In this document: positions 36,632 through 46,899 of the stretch, piece after piece
Position numbering within the stretch: position 1 is the stretch's first letter
Layout of the letters: the number at the start of each line of letters is the position of its first letter
DNA from: Rhyacichthys aspro
Taxonomy: Eukaryota > Chordata > Actinopteri > Gobiiformes > Rhyacichthyidae
Length of the DNA: 64,000 nt
Direction: 5' to 3'
Assembly (NCBI GenBank): GCA_036850595.1
Contig: CM072158.1
Location: 16,445,422-16,509,421 of the forward strand
Program-made: the position numbers and the translations under genes
The notes under the pieces: model-generated
What the model saw: only the letters and a program-made list of their open reading frames with translations
Told to the model about the DNA's origin: nothing
Database searches by the model: none

Positions 36632-37186
36632 CAATTTAGAGAGTCTACTTTTGCACAAAGCATCTTATGTATTAAAGGTTGCACAAGTTGGAACACTCTG
36701 CCAGCAGTAATTAGAGGTAGCCCCACTTTATTTGTTTAAGAAACAGCTTAAATGAGTTTTGATTAACAACCAAAGGTTATGCATGGGCATTTTAAAATAT
36801 GCATTTCAAAATATGGATATTTAAAACAAGCACTTTAAGATACTTGTGCACAGGCACTTTAAAACAGCTATATTAATAACAGGCTCTGATTTTTAAGCAG
36901 AGGTACTTTACAATAGGTAGATTGCTAACTGGAACTATATAATATGATATGCAGTCTAGTGCACTGTAAAACTGTACTTTATGGTTCAATTTATTGTACT
37001 GCATGTGGTACTCTAATGTCTATATGTCTGTTGTATTGGTATTATGTTTTTTTTTCTATGTCTGGGACTACGGATGGAAACTAGCATTGTGCCAAATCCG
37101 GCATGTTTACGCCATTTTGTATTGTCCATTCATCAATATGCATTATCCCATCAAAATAAATGAATAAACGAAAATGAAATGAAACA
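36632..37186 (+). mobile_element. Non-LTR retrotransposon (LINE) 3' end with reverse-transcriptase ORF remnant
   Basis: One plus frame from 36632 to the stop at 36737 reads QFRESTF, then CIKGCTSWNTLPAVIR, then GSPTLFV. This is the end of the protein in many fish LINEs, where WNSLP-x-x-I-R is followed by a short FKxxLK helix. The following bases look like a frameshifted FKKQLK. The 3' UTR has GGACTACGGATGGAAACTAG and ends in AATAAATGAATAAACG with A-rich tail by 37186. It is 5'-truncated, as usual, and ends about 400 bp from the MAM exon. The clade (L2, CR1 or Rex1-like) is not certain. Confidence 0.75.
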
Positions 37187-37579
37187 GCCCATACAATATT
37201 ATTTTTCTAAGTAGAATTATATTTACCAGCTTTAATAATTGGTCTCCATCATTGCATTTCAGTAACATTTGAAATGCTGTATTTATATCTTCTAAAATAT
37301 ACAGACTCTGTTGCAGAATGAGGAAATGAATAGACTTATTACAATGTTTTGACACTGTTGTGAAAGGACAGTAATTGCCTAAATTGTCTATCTGACAAAA
37401 AAGTAAGTTGTAATTCAGAGTTCTGCAGCATGTCTGGTTAACTTATACTAACAACGTTTAACAGACATAGACAATAGATTTTTTTATTTATTTTTTTTAA
37501 AACACAGTATATAAACCCTTTTTTCTGTGATTTAGAAGACTAAGAAAATAGTTGCGTGAATTTGTTCAAAAGCTCCCCT
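37187..37579. other. Intron sequence next to the exon donor, nothing recognised
   Basis: AT-rich spacer between the LINE end and the splice donor of the MAM exon. Confidence 0.6.
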
Positions 37580-37581
37580 AC

Positions 37582-37710
37582 CTCGCAGGAGATCCGGGGT
37601 TGGATGTGGCCAGTTGTATGTCCGGATCAGTTGCCAGTCAAAGTCGTCCTCTTGGCCCTGTCGATACTCACAAAGGCCCGGGTCTGAGTCCTCATCAAAA
37701 GTACAGCCAG
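37582..37710 (-). CDS. ptpru: MAM-domain exon of a type IIB receptor tyrosine phosphatase (PTPRU-like, probably exon 2)
   Basis: This is an internal exon of 129 nt. On the minus strand a long T-rich tract and TTTGTAG (acceptor AG at 37711-37712) precede it, and a GTAGGG donor (GT at 37580-37581) follows. One frame is open throughout, in phase 1 at both ends. The 42 whole codons read GCTFDEDSDPGLCEYRQ, then GQEDDFDW, and end in DLLR with a split Gly codon. Spaced cysteines (C at codons 2 and 13) followed by DDFxW mark the start of a MAM domain, the extracellular adhesion module at the N-terminus of type IIB receptor phosphatases. In that family exon 1 carries the signal peptide and exon 2 about 41-44 residues of MAM, which fits the size and phase. 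GCTF, SDP, CEY, DDF and DL match human PTPRU better than PTPRK, M or T, as remembered. A two-intron span above 63 kb is large for PTPRU, so the paralogue is less certain than the family. The signal-peptide exon and the next MAM exon were not found. Confidence 0.82.
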
Positions 37711-37779
37711 CTACAAAGAGAAAAAAAAATGCGAAAAAAAATCATTCCAATTGTTCTTTAAAGCACTGAACAAGCTTTT

Positions 37780-38180
37780 AAAAACACAGGATGAATGATC
37801 GCTGGCTTAAACCACCACCGGCGAACTGTAAATGCTTTCATACATTAAGTCCTGGAGAACGTGTGCAGCTATGAACTAAATTACAGTTAATGGTTGACGC
37901 CAGGCGGTGAGCATAGATGGCCTCTCACATCTATTGCCGCAAAAATCCATCGCCATTTGGTGCAATTAGCCTGTGGTGTGGAAATGACACACGGGCCACA
38001 GGTCACTTAATAACAGTGGGAAGCGGCGGCAGAACAGCGGTGGGGGTCTTTCAGCTGATGGAGGACAACGCCAGTCTGTGAAGGTGACCCCGGCCAGTCT
38101 GCAATGGAACCGTCACACTCACTATTGTGCCATTATAGCTCGAAGCACGGGCTTTTATATCTGCCAGTAAGCCCAGCTGT
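37780..38180. promoter_or_regulatory. Candidate intronic enhancer just upstream of the MAM exon
   Basis: GC-raised, repeat-free block within 500 bp of the exon acceptor. It includes CCATCGCCATTTGGTGCAATT (within 37948-37972), a CACATCTATTG string, CAGCTGATGG near 38052 and CCCAGCTGTCAAACC near 38170 with E-box and Meis-like TGTCA sites. No open frame explains it. Confidence 0.38.
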
Positions 38181-38912
38181 CAAACCAGAGAAGGAATGGA
38201 ATTGTTGTGCCTTTGTCTGAACACAAGTGCACTTAGGAATGGATAAAAAAAGAACATTTCCCATGGCTGCTTTCACCTACATCACACTTTTACTGAAATT
38301 TAGCTGTGTGGCGTTTTACAGAATGTCCATATCAATCATAGCTTTTCATTTTTAAAATAAAAGCACCTTCTATTCACATAAAACGGAGAAAACCTAGAAT
38401 AGCTGTGAAAGGTTAAAAAAAAAAAGCCATGCAACAAAAGCCAAGGTTGAGTTATGAAGCAACAATGACACAAAGAACCATATCAACCTAATGTAAATAT
38501 TTACTGCATTTACACAAAGAGTCAAAATTCATATTTTTATTACTCTTTTGTATAGAGAAAGCCTGGCCAGCAACCCAATCCTATTTCTTCACACAAACAA
38601 TGAATCTACGGATCAGAGGATCATAGCATTGCATAAACCATCCAATATGTTAAATTCATGGATTTTTACTGAGTGGAAATTGTTGTGAAGGGATTCCAGA
38701 TGCATTTTTTACGTAAATAGAATTCTTGTAAAGTGAAAAGACATTGAGGCAAGGTGATGCGTACTGTAAACTTGCAATGGGTCATGGAAAAAAAAAGTGA
38801 TTACTATTTTTCAGAGTTAGGATCTTAAAGTGAGAGCTATAGTGAATAACTTGTGATGCCAACAGTAATAGAATCTAGCACCGTGGTAATTCATGGGTAA
38901 GAAAGCTGACTG
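38181..38912. other. Non-coding, nothing recognised
   Basis: AT-rich. No repeat or exon recognised. Confidence 0.55.
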
Positions 38913-39008
38913 AGTTATTTTATTTATTTGATTTAACCTTTATTTATCCAGGAAAAGCTTAATTTAATCTCTTTATCAAGCATGTCCTGGCCTAGTTATG
39001 TAGCCAAA
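38913..39008 (-). mobile_element. Retroposon 3' end fragment (TTTAACCTTTATTTATCCAGG family)
   Basis: TTATTTATTTGATTTAACC, CTTTATTTATCCAGGAAAA, TTAATCTCTTTATCAAG and TGTCCTGGCC match a common fish repeat in which the complement carries an AATAAATAAA-like 3' tail. Only about 95 bp remain. Confidence 0.55.
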
Positions 39009-39419
39009 TCAACTATTTATAGAAAAAGTTCAGACAGTAACAACCATTAAAGTACAATTGATAATTCCATTAGTGGAAGAAGAAGACAAGTATAGTAGAC
39101 TAGTCAAGTTTAGACTAGATTTGTAACATTAACGTTTATTTTCAGTTCTTGCTTGTTCTTGCTTGTCCACTTTTCACGTGCTCAATCCTCCACTGGACAT
39201 CTGGAGTTCTGCAATCTCAGCTTTGCAATTATAATACCTTTACGAAACAGCAAAAAGACTCCACCATTTAATATACCACAGGCTTTTAATCATTTAAGCA
39301 CCGTTGCCCTTGTTGGAGCGGCCTCTGAAGTCAAACTTGCAGGAAAAGCAGAAAGTAATCTTTTTGGGGCTTCCCTGCAAACCAAATGAGTCTCCTCAGG
39401 TTAAAAGAAATTGTGATTT
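39009..39419. other. Non-coding, nothing recognised
   Basis: AT-rich. The open frame at 39153-39389 has no recognisable domain. Confidence 0.55.
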
Positions 39420-39740
39420 GTAGACATCGACAGTCCGCGCGCACGTCCACCGCCGAAGGGGAGTTCAGGAATAATGGGCTGAGATGCAAGAGAGCTGCTC
39501 ATTTATAAGACATACAGCGCAGCAAAGACCTGTCACCAATGTGCTGAACTGGTCATTGCTCAGTCTGGGCATGGAGTGTAGAAGACGGCGCTAACGGCCC
39601 CCGCGCTCCAACAACGCTCCAACACGCCCCGTCCCAGGACCCTCCTCACTAACGGATCACATTAAGGCTTGGCAGCATTGATGCTAGTGTTAAAGAGCTC
39701 CTCTGATTCCACGCCAGCTTCTGCTAATGGTGGGCTGCCG
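39420..39740. promoter_or_regulatory. CpG-raised island, candidate conserved element
   Basis: Contains CGCGCGCACGTCC, CGGCGCTAACGG and CCCCGCGCTCC strings in an AT-rich neighbourhood. No exon signal. A minor promoter or enhancer is possible. Confidence 0.28.
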
Positions 39741-40190
39741 TCTGGTCTGCCCTCTCAATGCATCACTCAAATCTTTCCAACATTATTTAGTCATTTGGAT
39801 TACAGCCCTATAATGTGAACTGTGAACTGCCTAAAAAAAAAGAGCAAGAACTTCATGAGAATGAGTCATGTGAAGTAATGTTTGATATGTATTTTTTTAT
39901 ATTACTGAATAAAGTAAAAATACCAAGGTTGTCTTTGTGTTGTGTCACAGAAGGTCTATAAAGTAATATTGTTGCATTAGTGTGAAAGGAGACATATTGT
40001 CAGAGGAACTTTAAACTTTAATCGGAGCTCTGCTTGTATGTATAACTTAGCCTGGCCAGCCTGACCCATTCACTTTCTTAACAGAGTCGGTCTAAACCCC
40101 TCCTGTTCAAACCTATTTTACAGCATCCATCCAAAACTGCTGTGATATACACAAAATAGGACGACTTTGTGTTTTTCAAATGACAGAAGT
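39741..40190. other. Non-coding, nothing recognised
   Basis: AT-rich. No repeat or exon recognised. Confidence 0.55.
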
Positions 40191-40322
40191 CCTGAAGCAG
40201 TTTATTCTTGGTACTGCCCCTGGATTCTGATTGGTTGTACTGTCTATCTGATTGAATTCAGAGGTAGCTTAATGTGTGTCCATTTGTTCCAGGAAATCCA
40301 CATCCAAACAACAGGGACCAGG
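40191..40322 (-). repeat. Dispersed repeat (complementary copy at 30723-30868)
   Basis: The complement reads CCTGGTCCCTGTTGTTTGG, then ACAACCAATCAGAATCCAGG and GGCAGTACCAAGAATAAAC, following the 30.7-kb copy. About 10 kb apart in opposite orientation. Confidence 0.7.
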
Positions 40323-40969
40323 CTAATTATTCGTATAAAAGAAAAAGAATTAGGATGGTTGTATAAATATCATTTGTTTAAAGAATGTAACAACACAATA
40401 TGTAAGTTTAAGTTTGATTAAAACTGATTTAAATTTTTTATGAAAATGCAACAAAATGTGCTTTTATAAATAATTTGCTACTCTTCAAAAAACCCTGAAT
40501 TAGAGTTATAATGCATGTGGGATTTGACTGAGATCTAAAGAATACATAAAGCAAAGGAAGTCATTCTCCTACTTTGTTTGTTCTTGTTAAATCCAATGCA
40601 TGTATAGAAAGATTGCTTTTCATTGTCTTTTAGGCAATGCATGTTTGGTCGATTCTTGTTTAGTTGCTATCATTTGTTTAGCACTTAACGTTGTGTCTGT
40701 AAGTATTAAGTAAGTTGCGGCAGTCTACAATTATTGGTATTATTGGTGAATCCTCACAGTGTGGACTCCAGATGAAGTCACAGCAGCCAAGCAAACAACA
40801 AACAAACAGATGGAAATGTAAAGTAAATGCTCCTTTGACAGAGTACTCCATTTGTTTTGTCAACTCAGAAAACTCATCCAAACTACTTCTCCTCACTTTG
40901 GACGACCACTTTTGCCGTTTACTGCTGACAAACAAACACAGGCAGCCCCACTAGTCAGCCTGCCCCAGC
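40323..40969. other. Non-coding, nothing recognised
   Basis: AT-rich. Overlapping open frames near 40678-40954 lack recognisable domains. Confidence 0.55.
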
Positions 40970-41330
40970 GCTGGGCCTCTCCCCCCGGCCCGCAGCCATG
41001 TGTGCATTTCCGGGCGTGTAAGCAGATCAGAGTTTTAATTGCCTCCTGTGTTGCTGGTTGTGCAGTAGCGACGTGGCCAGTTATCCGAGAGTGGGAGGGG
41101 GGGCCCCCGCGGTGTAGGCCTGCCTTTCATTGAGAGCCCTCCAACTCCGGGGAAGAAATGTCACTATCAGACACGTTCCACTGACTCCTCTCATTAAGGC
41201 TCATCCTTCCCAGACTCTTTTGCTTTTTAGTGCACGCGTTCCTCCGAGTGCCCAAATGAGTTTCTGTGGCAGCGGGAGGGCCGGCCCATGTAATTAGAAA
41301 AGCCATGTGCGTTTTCTGATGAGTATTCCT
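40970..41330. promoter_or_regulatory. GC-rich island, candidate conserved element
   Basis: One of the most GC-rich patches, with CCCCCCGGCCCGCAGCC near 40981 and a G/C run with CCCCCGCGG near 41103. GTTTTAATTGCCTCC (41032) and CATGTAATTAGAAAAGCC (41287) add homeodomain-type cores. The 93-codon frame at 40852-41133 has no recognisable domain. Confidence 0.33.
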
Positions 41331-41557
41331 TCAAACGTGTAACCGGGAAGTTTAGAAACATTTCTGAAGTTTACTTAAAAACAAAAACATTGAAAATGGC
41401 ACAGCAACATGGGTGCGGAATTATATGTGTGCATTGGTGCAGCTTCAAGTACATTGTGGACTGGCTTGAATGGTGCATTCATGTGGACCTCGGAAACTCA
41501 AAGTCATTCTTCCGACTTCGGTGCGTTCACATGACTTCAGCTTGGAAAGTCAGAACA
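41331..41557. other. Non-coding, nothing recognised
   Basis: Spacer up to the target duplication of the adjacent hAT-type element. Confidence 0.6.
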
Positions 41558-41620
41558 TTCTAGACCACACAATGTTTGATGTGCCCCTCCAATGCATTTA
41601 GTAGGTGATATTTTTGGGAC

Positions 41621-41665
41621 TAGGTTTAAATTGTATTTGAACAAGTTTAGTTGGATTTGAATCAG
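41621..41665 (-). repeat. Inverted, diverged copy of the minisatellite unit
   Basis: The complement reads CTGATTCAAATCCAACTAAA, then a diverged TTGTTCAAATACAATTTAAACC, which follows the array unit (TTCAAATCCAACTAAAACCT, TTAAAATTCTACTTAAACC) across about 45 bp in the opposite orientation. Confidence 0.7.
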
Positions 41666-41740
41666 ACGAATTTGTGTAAAAAATCTTAAACCAGTTTTTG
41701 CAACAAACATCAAAGACCAGTTTAAATCCATCGAAATCTG

Positions 41741-42262
41741 TTCAAATCCACCTAAAACCTGCTGAAATCCATCTAAAACCTGTTAAAATTATACTTAAAC
41801 CTGTTCAAATCCACCTAAAACCTGCTGAAATCCAACTAAAACCTATTAAAATTCTACTTAAACCTGTTCAAATCCACCTAAAACCTGCTGAAATCCATCT
41901 AAAACCTGTTAAAATTATACTTAAACCTGTTCAAATCCACCTAAAACCTGCTGAAATCCATCTAAAACCTGTTAAAATTATACTTAAACCTGTTCAAATC
42001 CACCTAAAACCTGCTGAAATCCAACTAAAACCTGTTAAAATTCTACTTAAACCTGTTCAAATCCACCTAAAACCTGCTGAAATCCATCTAAAACCTGTTA
42101 AAATTATACTTAAACCTGTTCAAATCCACCTAAAACCTGCTGAAATCCATCTAAAACCTGTTAAAATGATACTTAAACCTGTTCAAATCCACCTAAAACC
42201 TGCTGAAATCCAACTAAAACCTGTTAAAATTCTACTTAAATCTGTTCAAATCCAACTAAAAT
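41741..42262. repeat. 63-bp minisatellite with 21-bp subunits and 189-bp higher-order period
   Basis: Eight complete 63-bp units start at 41741, 41804, 41867, 41930, 41993, 42056, 42119 and 42182 with no indels, then a partial unit from 42245. Each unit is three related 21-mers (CCTGTTCAAATCCACCTAAAA, CCTGCTGAAATCCATCTAAA-type and CCTGTTAAAATTATACTTAA-type). Two unit types differ at diagnostic sites (ATCCATCTA with ATTATACT, or ATCCAACTA with ATTCTACT) in the order A B A A B A A B. Because 21 is divisible by three, the array stays open for 199 codons on plus (41698-42297) with a repeating LKP pattern. That is a by-product, not a gene. Confidence 0.95.
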
Positions 42263-42449
42263 CAATTCCCATAAACAGAAAAAATAATAATAGTTAAAGA
42301 TAACTTTTGTAAAACTCAAATGAAGATGAAACCTCACATTCAAAGTTTAATAAAAGCTTCCCAAGTGCCACCATCTTCGGCCCCTGAAATGATTCTTATT
42401 AACTATTGCGGCCCCTCACCAATTTGAGTTTGACATCCCTGTTCTAGAC

Positions 42450-42987
42450 CTTAACAACAAGAAAGATGGACACGAAGTTAAAAATGTGCTAATGTTATTT
42501 TTAAATAAGTGAATACAGTCAAAGGAGCAATTATTAGCATGTTAGCAGTGGTTCAAGAAAAGGTAGCCTATTCAAAACATAAGACGTTAACGTAACTTCT
42601 GTTGAAACCTCTAAATACCGAACGTAAATAAATAAATAACTTATATAGTCTAAATAATCCTACATGAACAAAAAAATTATCAAGTTATTAATGTGCATAA
42701 CAGTTTTTTAATGACTTGTATTACTAAAATATCTCAACAACACTTGCTTTCCTCTGCCATGTTTATGATGAAAATAACATCAACGTGGAATCTCGACTTG
42801 AGAATGCTTTTATGTGCATTTTTCAGAAAAACATTTTCCCGAGTTCTTGAGGAGCACATGAATGCACCATCACTCCTCTCTGCAGTAGCCATTATACATG
42901 TTATACAGCTTGTTTGTTATAACCTCCACAGCATATGCCTGAGTGTTGGAGTCTAATACTGTGTGTTACAATATGGTTTATTAGCCC
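42450..42987. other. Non-coding, nothing recognised
   Basis: AT-rich. No repeat or exon recognised. Confidence 0.55.
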
Positions 42988-43210
42988 TTCATTTTCCGTC
43001 TCTTTTACAGGTTGCTGAGGGCCTATCACAGCTGCTGAGGGGATCAGGAGGGGTGCACTCTGAACAATCGCCCGTTAGGCTAACTCATGCAGACACATAC
43101 TGACAACCGTTCACACTCACATTAATTAACTATGCACAGTTTAGAGCCTCATGGATGTGTTTGGACGGGAGGAGAAAGTTGGAGTGCCCACAGTGAACAG
43201 CAGACTTCAG
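42988..43210 (-). mobile_element. Fish non-LTR retroposon 3' fragment (same family as 16560)
   Basis: CTTCATTTTCCGTCTC, GTTGCTGAGGGCCTATCACA, CAACCGTTCACACTCACATT, GCACAGTTTAGAGCC, GATGTGTTTGGACGGGAGGA and GGAGTGCCCACAGTGAACAG in family order. One of the longest copies in the window. Confidence 0.7.
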
Positions 43211-44008
43211 AAAGGCTGTTGACACACAACCTCACCAGCAGTGCACCCCTGTGGTTCTGTATTCAGACTCTCTTAAGGCCAATGTTGACTCATTCTGTAT
43301 CAAAGTAATGTAAGCAGTGCAAACAGAAACAAATTGATAGCATCTAGCAAACCTATTTATGCTTGCACATCTGTAAAGCGCTTACCCAGTACATGGTTTA
43401 AGCTAGTGATACTGTATTTATCCAACACTGTAGGCTTATGTAATGGACTACAAGGGTCTTGTTAAGCTTTATATTATATAATCTGACTTTTTATTAAATA
43501 AAATAAAAAATAAAAAAAAGAATGCTTTCTGGAAAAATGCATTACATTACATGTCTTGTTTTTAGATGAATGACAGCATTTTCACTGTGAATTGTCTCTT
43601 TTTGTGATCTTCTGGGTCTTTTTTATCTTGGGGTAGTGACAGTGGTAACTTGGTACAGTTTAACTTTTTCCTCGTCAAAGTAATTCTCTGATCTAGGACC
43701 GCCCCCTCTGCCATGTCACTTGTTAAAAAGTCCTTCCATCTGTTAAAAAACGACTTTTATTGTTTTATGACATAACTGCTCTAGCCCATCTTCGCGCTCA
43801 TTGTCAGAACCGACCATGTGGATCCCGATGGCAGGTAAACACAAGATCACAAGAAGACGGCAAGAGAAAAGAAATCTTGTGTGTCTCATTTGACATTCTT
43901 AATTTTTTTATATTCTAAAATCTTTAAAAAAATTAAAAATAGCCAAAGATAACCAGTTTATATTACAGAACTATCCATGCATGGTCTATTAGAATTAGAA
44001 TTTTATTT
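43211..44008. other. Non-coding, nothing recognised
   Basis: AT-rich with an A-rich tract near 43495-43520. No exon recognised. Confidence 0.55.
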
Positions 44009-44158
44009 CTTGGACAATGGCCAGTTAGTCGCAGGGCTGACACTTGAAGATGAACATTGACAGACAACCATTCACTCTCACATTCTTTTAATACTTACTA
44101 GGGATACTTTAGAGTTGCCAATTGGCCTATACATGCATGTCTTTGGGAGATTGTGCAC
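44009..44158 (-). mobile_element. Fish non-LTR retroposon 3' fragment (same family as 16560)
   Basis: TTGGACAATGGCCAGTTAGT, CGCAGGGCTGACAC, GACAGACAACCATTCACTCT, TTTAGAGTTGCCAATT and ACATGCATGTCTTTGGGAG in family order. Only about 800 bp from another copy at 42988. Confidence 0.72.
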
Positions 44159-46899
44159 CCTCATTTCCTTTACATGTGTCATTTAACGGAAATAAACCCA
44201 TAAGACAAATATTTTTTTGCTGTGTGAGCCAATACCAGCTCTCCCTGAAAATCAAAAGCAGCCATGACCACCTTGGAATCCAGGTCTTGGCATTTCCTGA
44301 TGGATTTCTGTATTGTTGTGTTGTTCAATTACAGTTTAAAAGCCCCTACTCCTCTTTTTTTTATTGTACTGCATGTGTTGATTTTTAACTTAATCAAATA
44401 AAGGAAAGAAACAAGAGAAGAGTTGTCTGGATTTCTGCAGGTAAACTCAGTTCAGACAAAGCAACATGATGCAAAGATTGTTCACATTTCTCTAAGACAC
44501 TAATACGAGAGAGAAACACTTTGTCCAGACGCTTATCAGAAACAATGCCGGAGCAGCAACAACACCCGAGCGGTGAGGCCTGAGATAACTTCAGTGAGCC
44601 CATCACCGCTGACAAGCTCCTCAGAACAGAACAAAGAGGAGGAAATAAATAAATCTTCCGACTCTGGCAGCCCTCCGCTTTGAAAGGTACGAAAGGTAAT
44701 TTGCCAAACAAGCCCTGTGCTTTTTCCCGCAATGCTATCTATGTTTAGCTTGTCCTCCTGCCTCTGTGTTCTTTTGTTCAGCTGGTAATGGACATATTGT
44801 TAGACTCGTGTTTCAAACTACAAAAGTTTTTCAAGCAGCAGTTAACAATATCTGAGGCCTCTATTCACTTCACGATGACTGGCATTTTATTGCACTAATC
44901 CCAAATTTTGGTTTCAGCGCTGTTTTCCTCAGATTGTATGAAGCAGGCGCTGATATGTTTTCTCCCGATTACTGATCTCACGTCAGACGGCTGATCAGTG
45001 AAATCCTCAGATTGCGGCGTAAAAGGGATTTTGCTCAACAGCGCGCAAATACCACAAGAGGCAGCTAAGAGTCTCATTAATACTGCTCTGAGTGGTGGGC
45101 TAAATGCTGTCTCAGAGGCTTTCCCTTGACAGCAATGAATTATGAGGAAAAAACTCAAATGTAAATCATGTCTGTGCATTTTTATGAACTTTTATTGAAT
45201 AAATTAAAGGACAGTGATGAAATACTCCTCTGAGACCAGGCTATTCATTTTGGGTTTCTAAAGTTTGCATTTTTCTGCTCATATCCCTCAGACTTTTCGT
45301 GTGACCAACTTCGGCACGTTGCATCTTTCAGAGGTCAACTTGGGTTTGATAATGACACCAACAGTTTGCATTTTAACTGTAGAAAGTGGCCGATATTGTA
45401 AAACGCATATTCTATAGACACTTGGCTGCTTCTCCCATGTTTTAGTAGAGTGCTCCATTACAGAGAATGGGGCATTTAAGAATTGATTATAGATTATGAA
45501 ACTTCCCAAACTTTTTCAAACTCTAAAATATAAGAACATATGCTTTTGTCCATGAAAAAGTTTGAATGCTTCAGTGAATCTAGGATGTGACTTCATTTAA
45601 AAATGGCACTGGATTTTATTGTTTTTCATAATTCTTCTAAATTCAGGTTCTGTTATAAGACTTGCTTTAAATGTTTTATACAAAAAAAATGAGCTTCACA
45701 CTTACTAACACCTACTAAGAAGAAAAAAAAAAAAAAAATTAGAAAACTTTTTTTCTTCTGGGTATCAGGACAAATATTTCAAAATGGGTTTTTTTTTCCC
45801 TATTGGTTGATATTTGATATTTATATTTTTCCTGATTTAAAACACATGTATTAAATAATAAAATATGAGAAAACATCAAAAACATCAGATGTGTTCAAGA
45901 ACATTTTTTGAAAATAATTTTAATAGACTCAATCCTTGCAGAGCTACTGAACAAAAAGCAAATAAATGTCTTCACATCTCAGTTGATACGGCTGCGGTCC
46001 ACTGCGAATTTCATCCAATATGAGATTCAATATTCCAATATTAATAATTTAGTTTCTCCAACATTCCATTGACATATTAAAGCAATAACTTTTCAGGATT
46101 TGAACCAAGTAAATTACTTCTATTGCAAACCCATGTTGGGACCATTATGTTTTAAAGTACTGTGTCTATGAAAGAGGGGTTATTCGTCCTTTTTTAAATT
46201 GATAACCATCGAAACAACCATGAGTCTCCATGTTTTAATAATTATAAGGCTATGTATTTTGTGACTTCAAATCACATTGTCGACCAGTAATTGCTCTCGA
46301 CCCAACCCATAGAACCATCACCGAAAAATAATGACAAAATATACCATCGATGTTGCTTATTTGACCAGTGGCCACTCTTGGTACTGCAATGGAAAAATTC
46401 AAAGTTGCTACTACATGAAATATCTCATAAACCACAACGTGATAAGAAATGTCTGCATAAATTTTGACTTTCAAAATAGATGGGTATGGTTTGTTTTTTG
46501 ACACTTTTTTATATGACCCAAAACATAACTTCTGTTTGTGATAAATTATATGTTGTCAAAGTGGTTATTTTACAAACCAACTAGTTATCCCAGCTTTTAT
46601 CTGCATATTCTACGTTCTGCTGTTTTTTCCTATAATTATCTAAAAGTTTTTAAGAGCGCACCATAATTAAGTTGAGTAGATTCCAACTTCAACAAGAAAA
46701 AAAAAACAACTAATTTTTCTGTAATGTGATTGCAGCTCTTCGTTTTTCTAAATGGTCCTGGCGGCTGGTATTTATCTCTTATATGGAAGACTCAGTGGCT
46801 GGAGATAATAGCTACTTGTATGATATCAAAACACAGGGCAAACAACAGTGCGCTGTTTGTGTAATTTAGGTAAAAGGACCCTTAAGAAGATGCTTTTCA
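44159..46899. other. Non-coding, nothing recognised
   Basis: Mixed. The stretch 44900-45180 is slightly GC-raised with a 94-codon minus frame of no recognisable domain. The rest is AT-rich with an A run near 45724-45739. Confidence 0.5.

Larger units (their letters stand above)
1..37581 (-). other. Presumed intron downstream of the MAM exon (intron 2), extending beyond the window
   Basis: Begins with the GTAGGG donor at 37581 reading leftwards. The next exon of this family is about 270 nt and encodes the rest of MAM, with an NDTHC-like stretch. No minus-strand open segment of that kind was seen, so the intron probably exceeds 37 kb. It could also end earlier if an exon was missed. Confidence 0.5.
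41566..42441. mobile_element. hAT-type non-autonomous transposon carrying a minisatellite body, 8-bp target duplication
   Basis: The right end GAGTTTGACATCCCTG is the complement of CAGGGATGTCAAACTC, a frequent hAT terminus in fish. It is followed at once by TTCTAGAC (42442-42449). The same TTCTAGAC lies at 41558-41565 just before a left end starting CACACAATGTTTGATG, which keeps the terminal CA and an ATGT core but is otherwise diverged. An exact 8-bp duplication at both expected positions is the hAT signature. Inside lie an inverted diverged repeat unit (41621-41665), the 63-bp array (41741-42262) and a GGCCCC-rich right subterminal region. There is no transposase. Confidence 0.72.
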
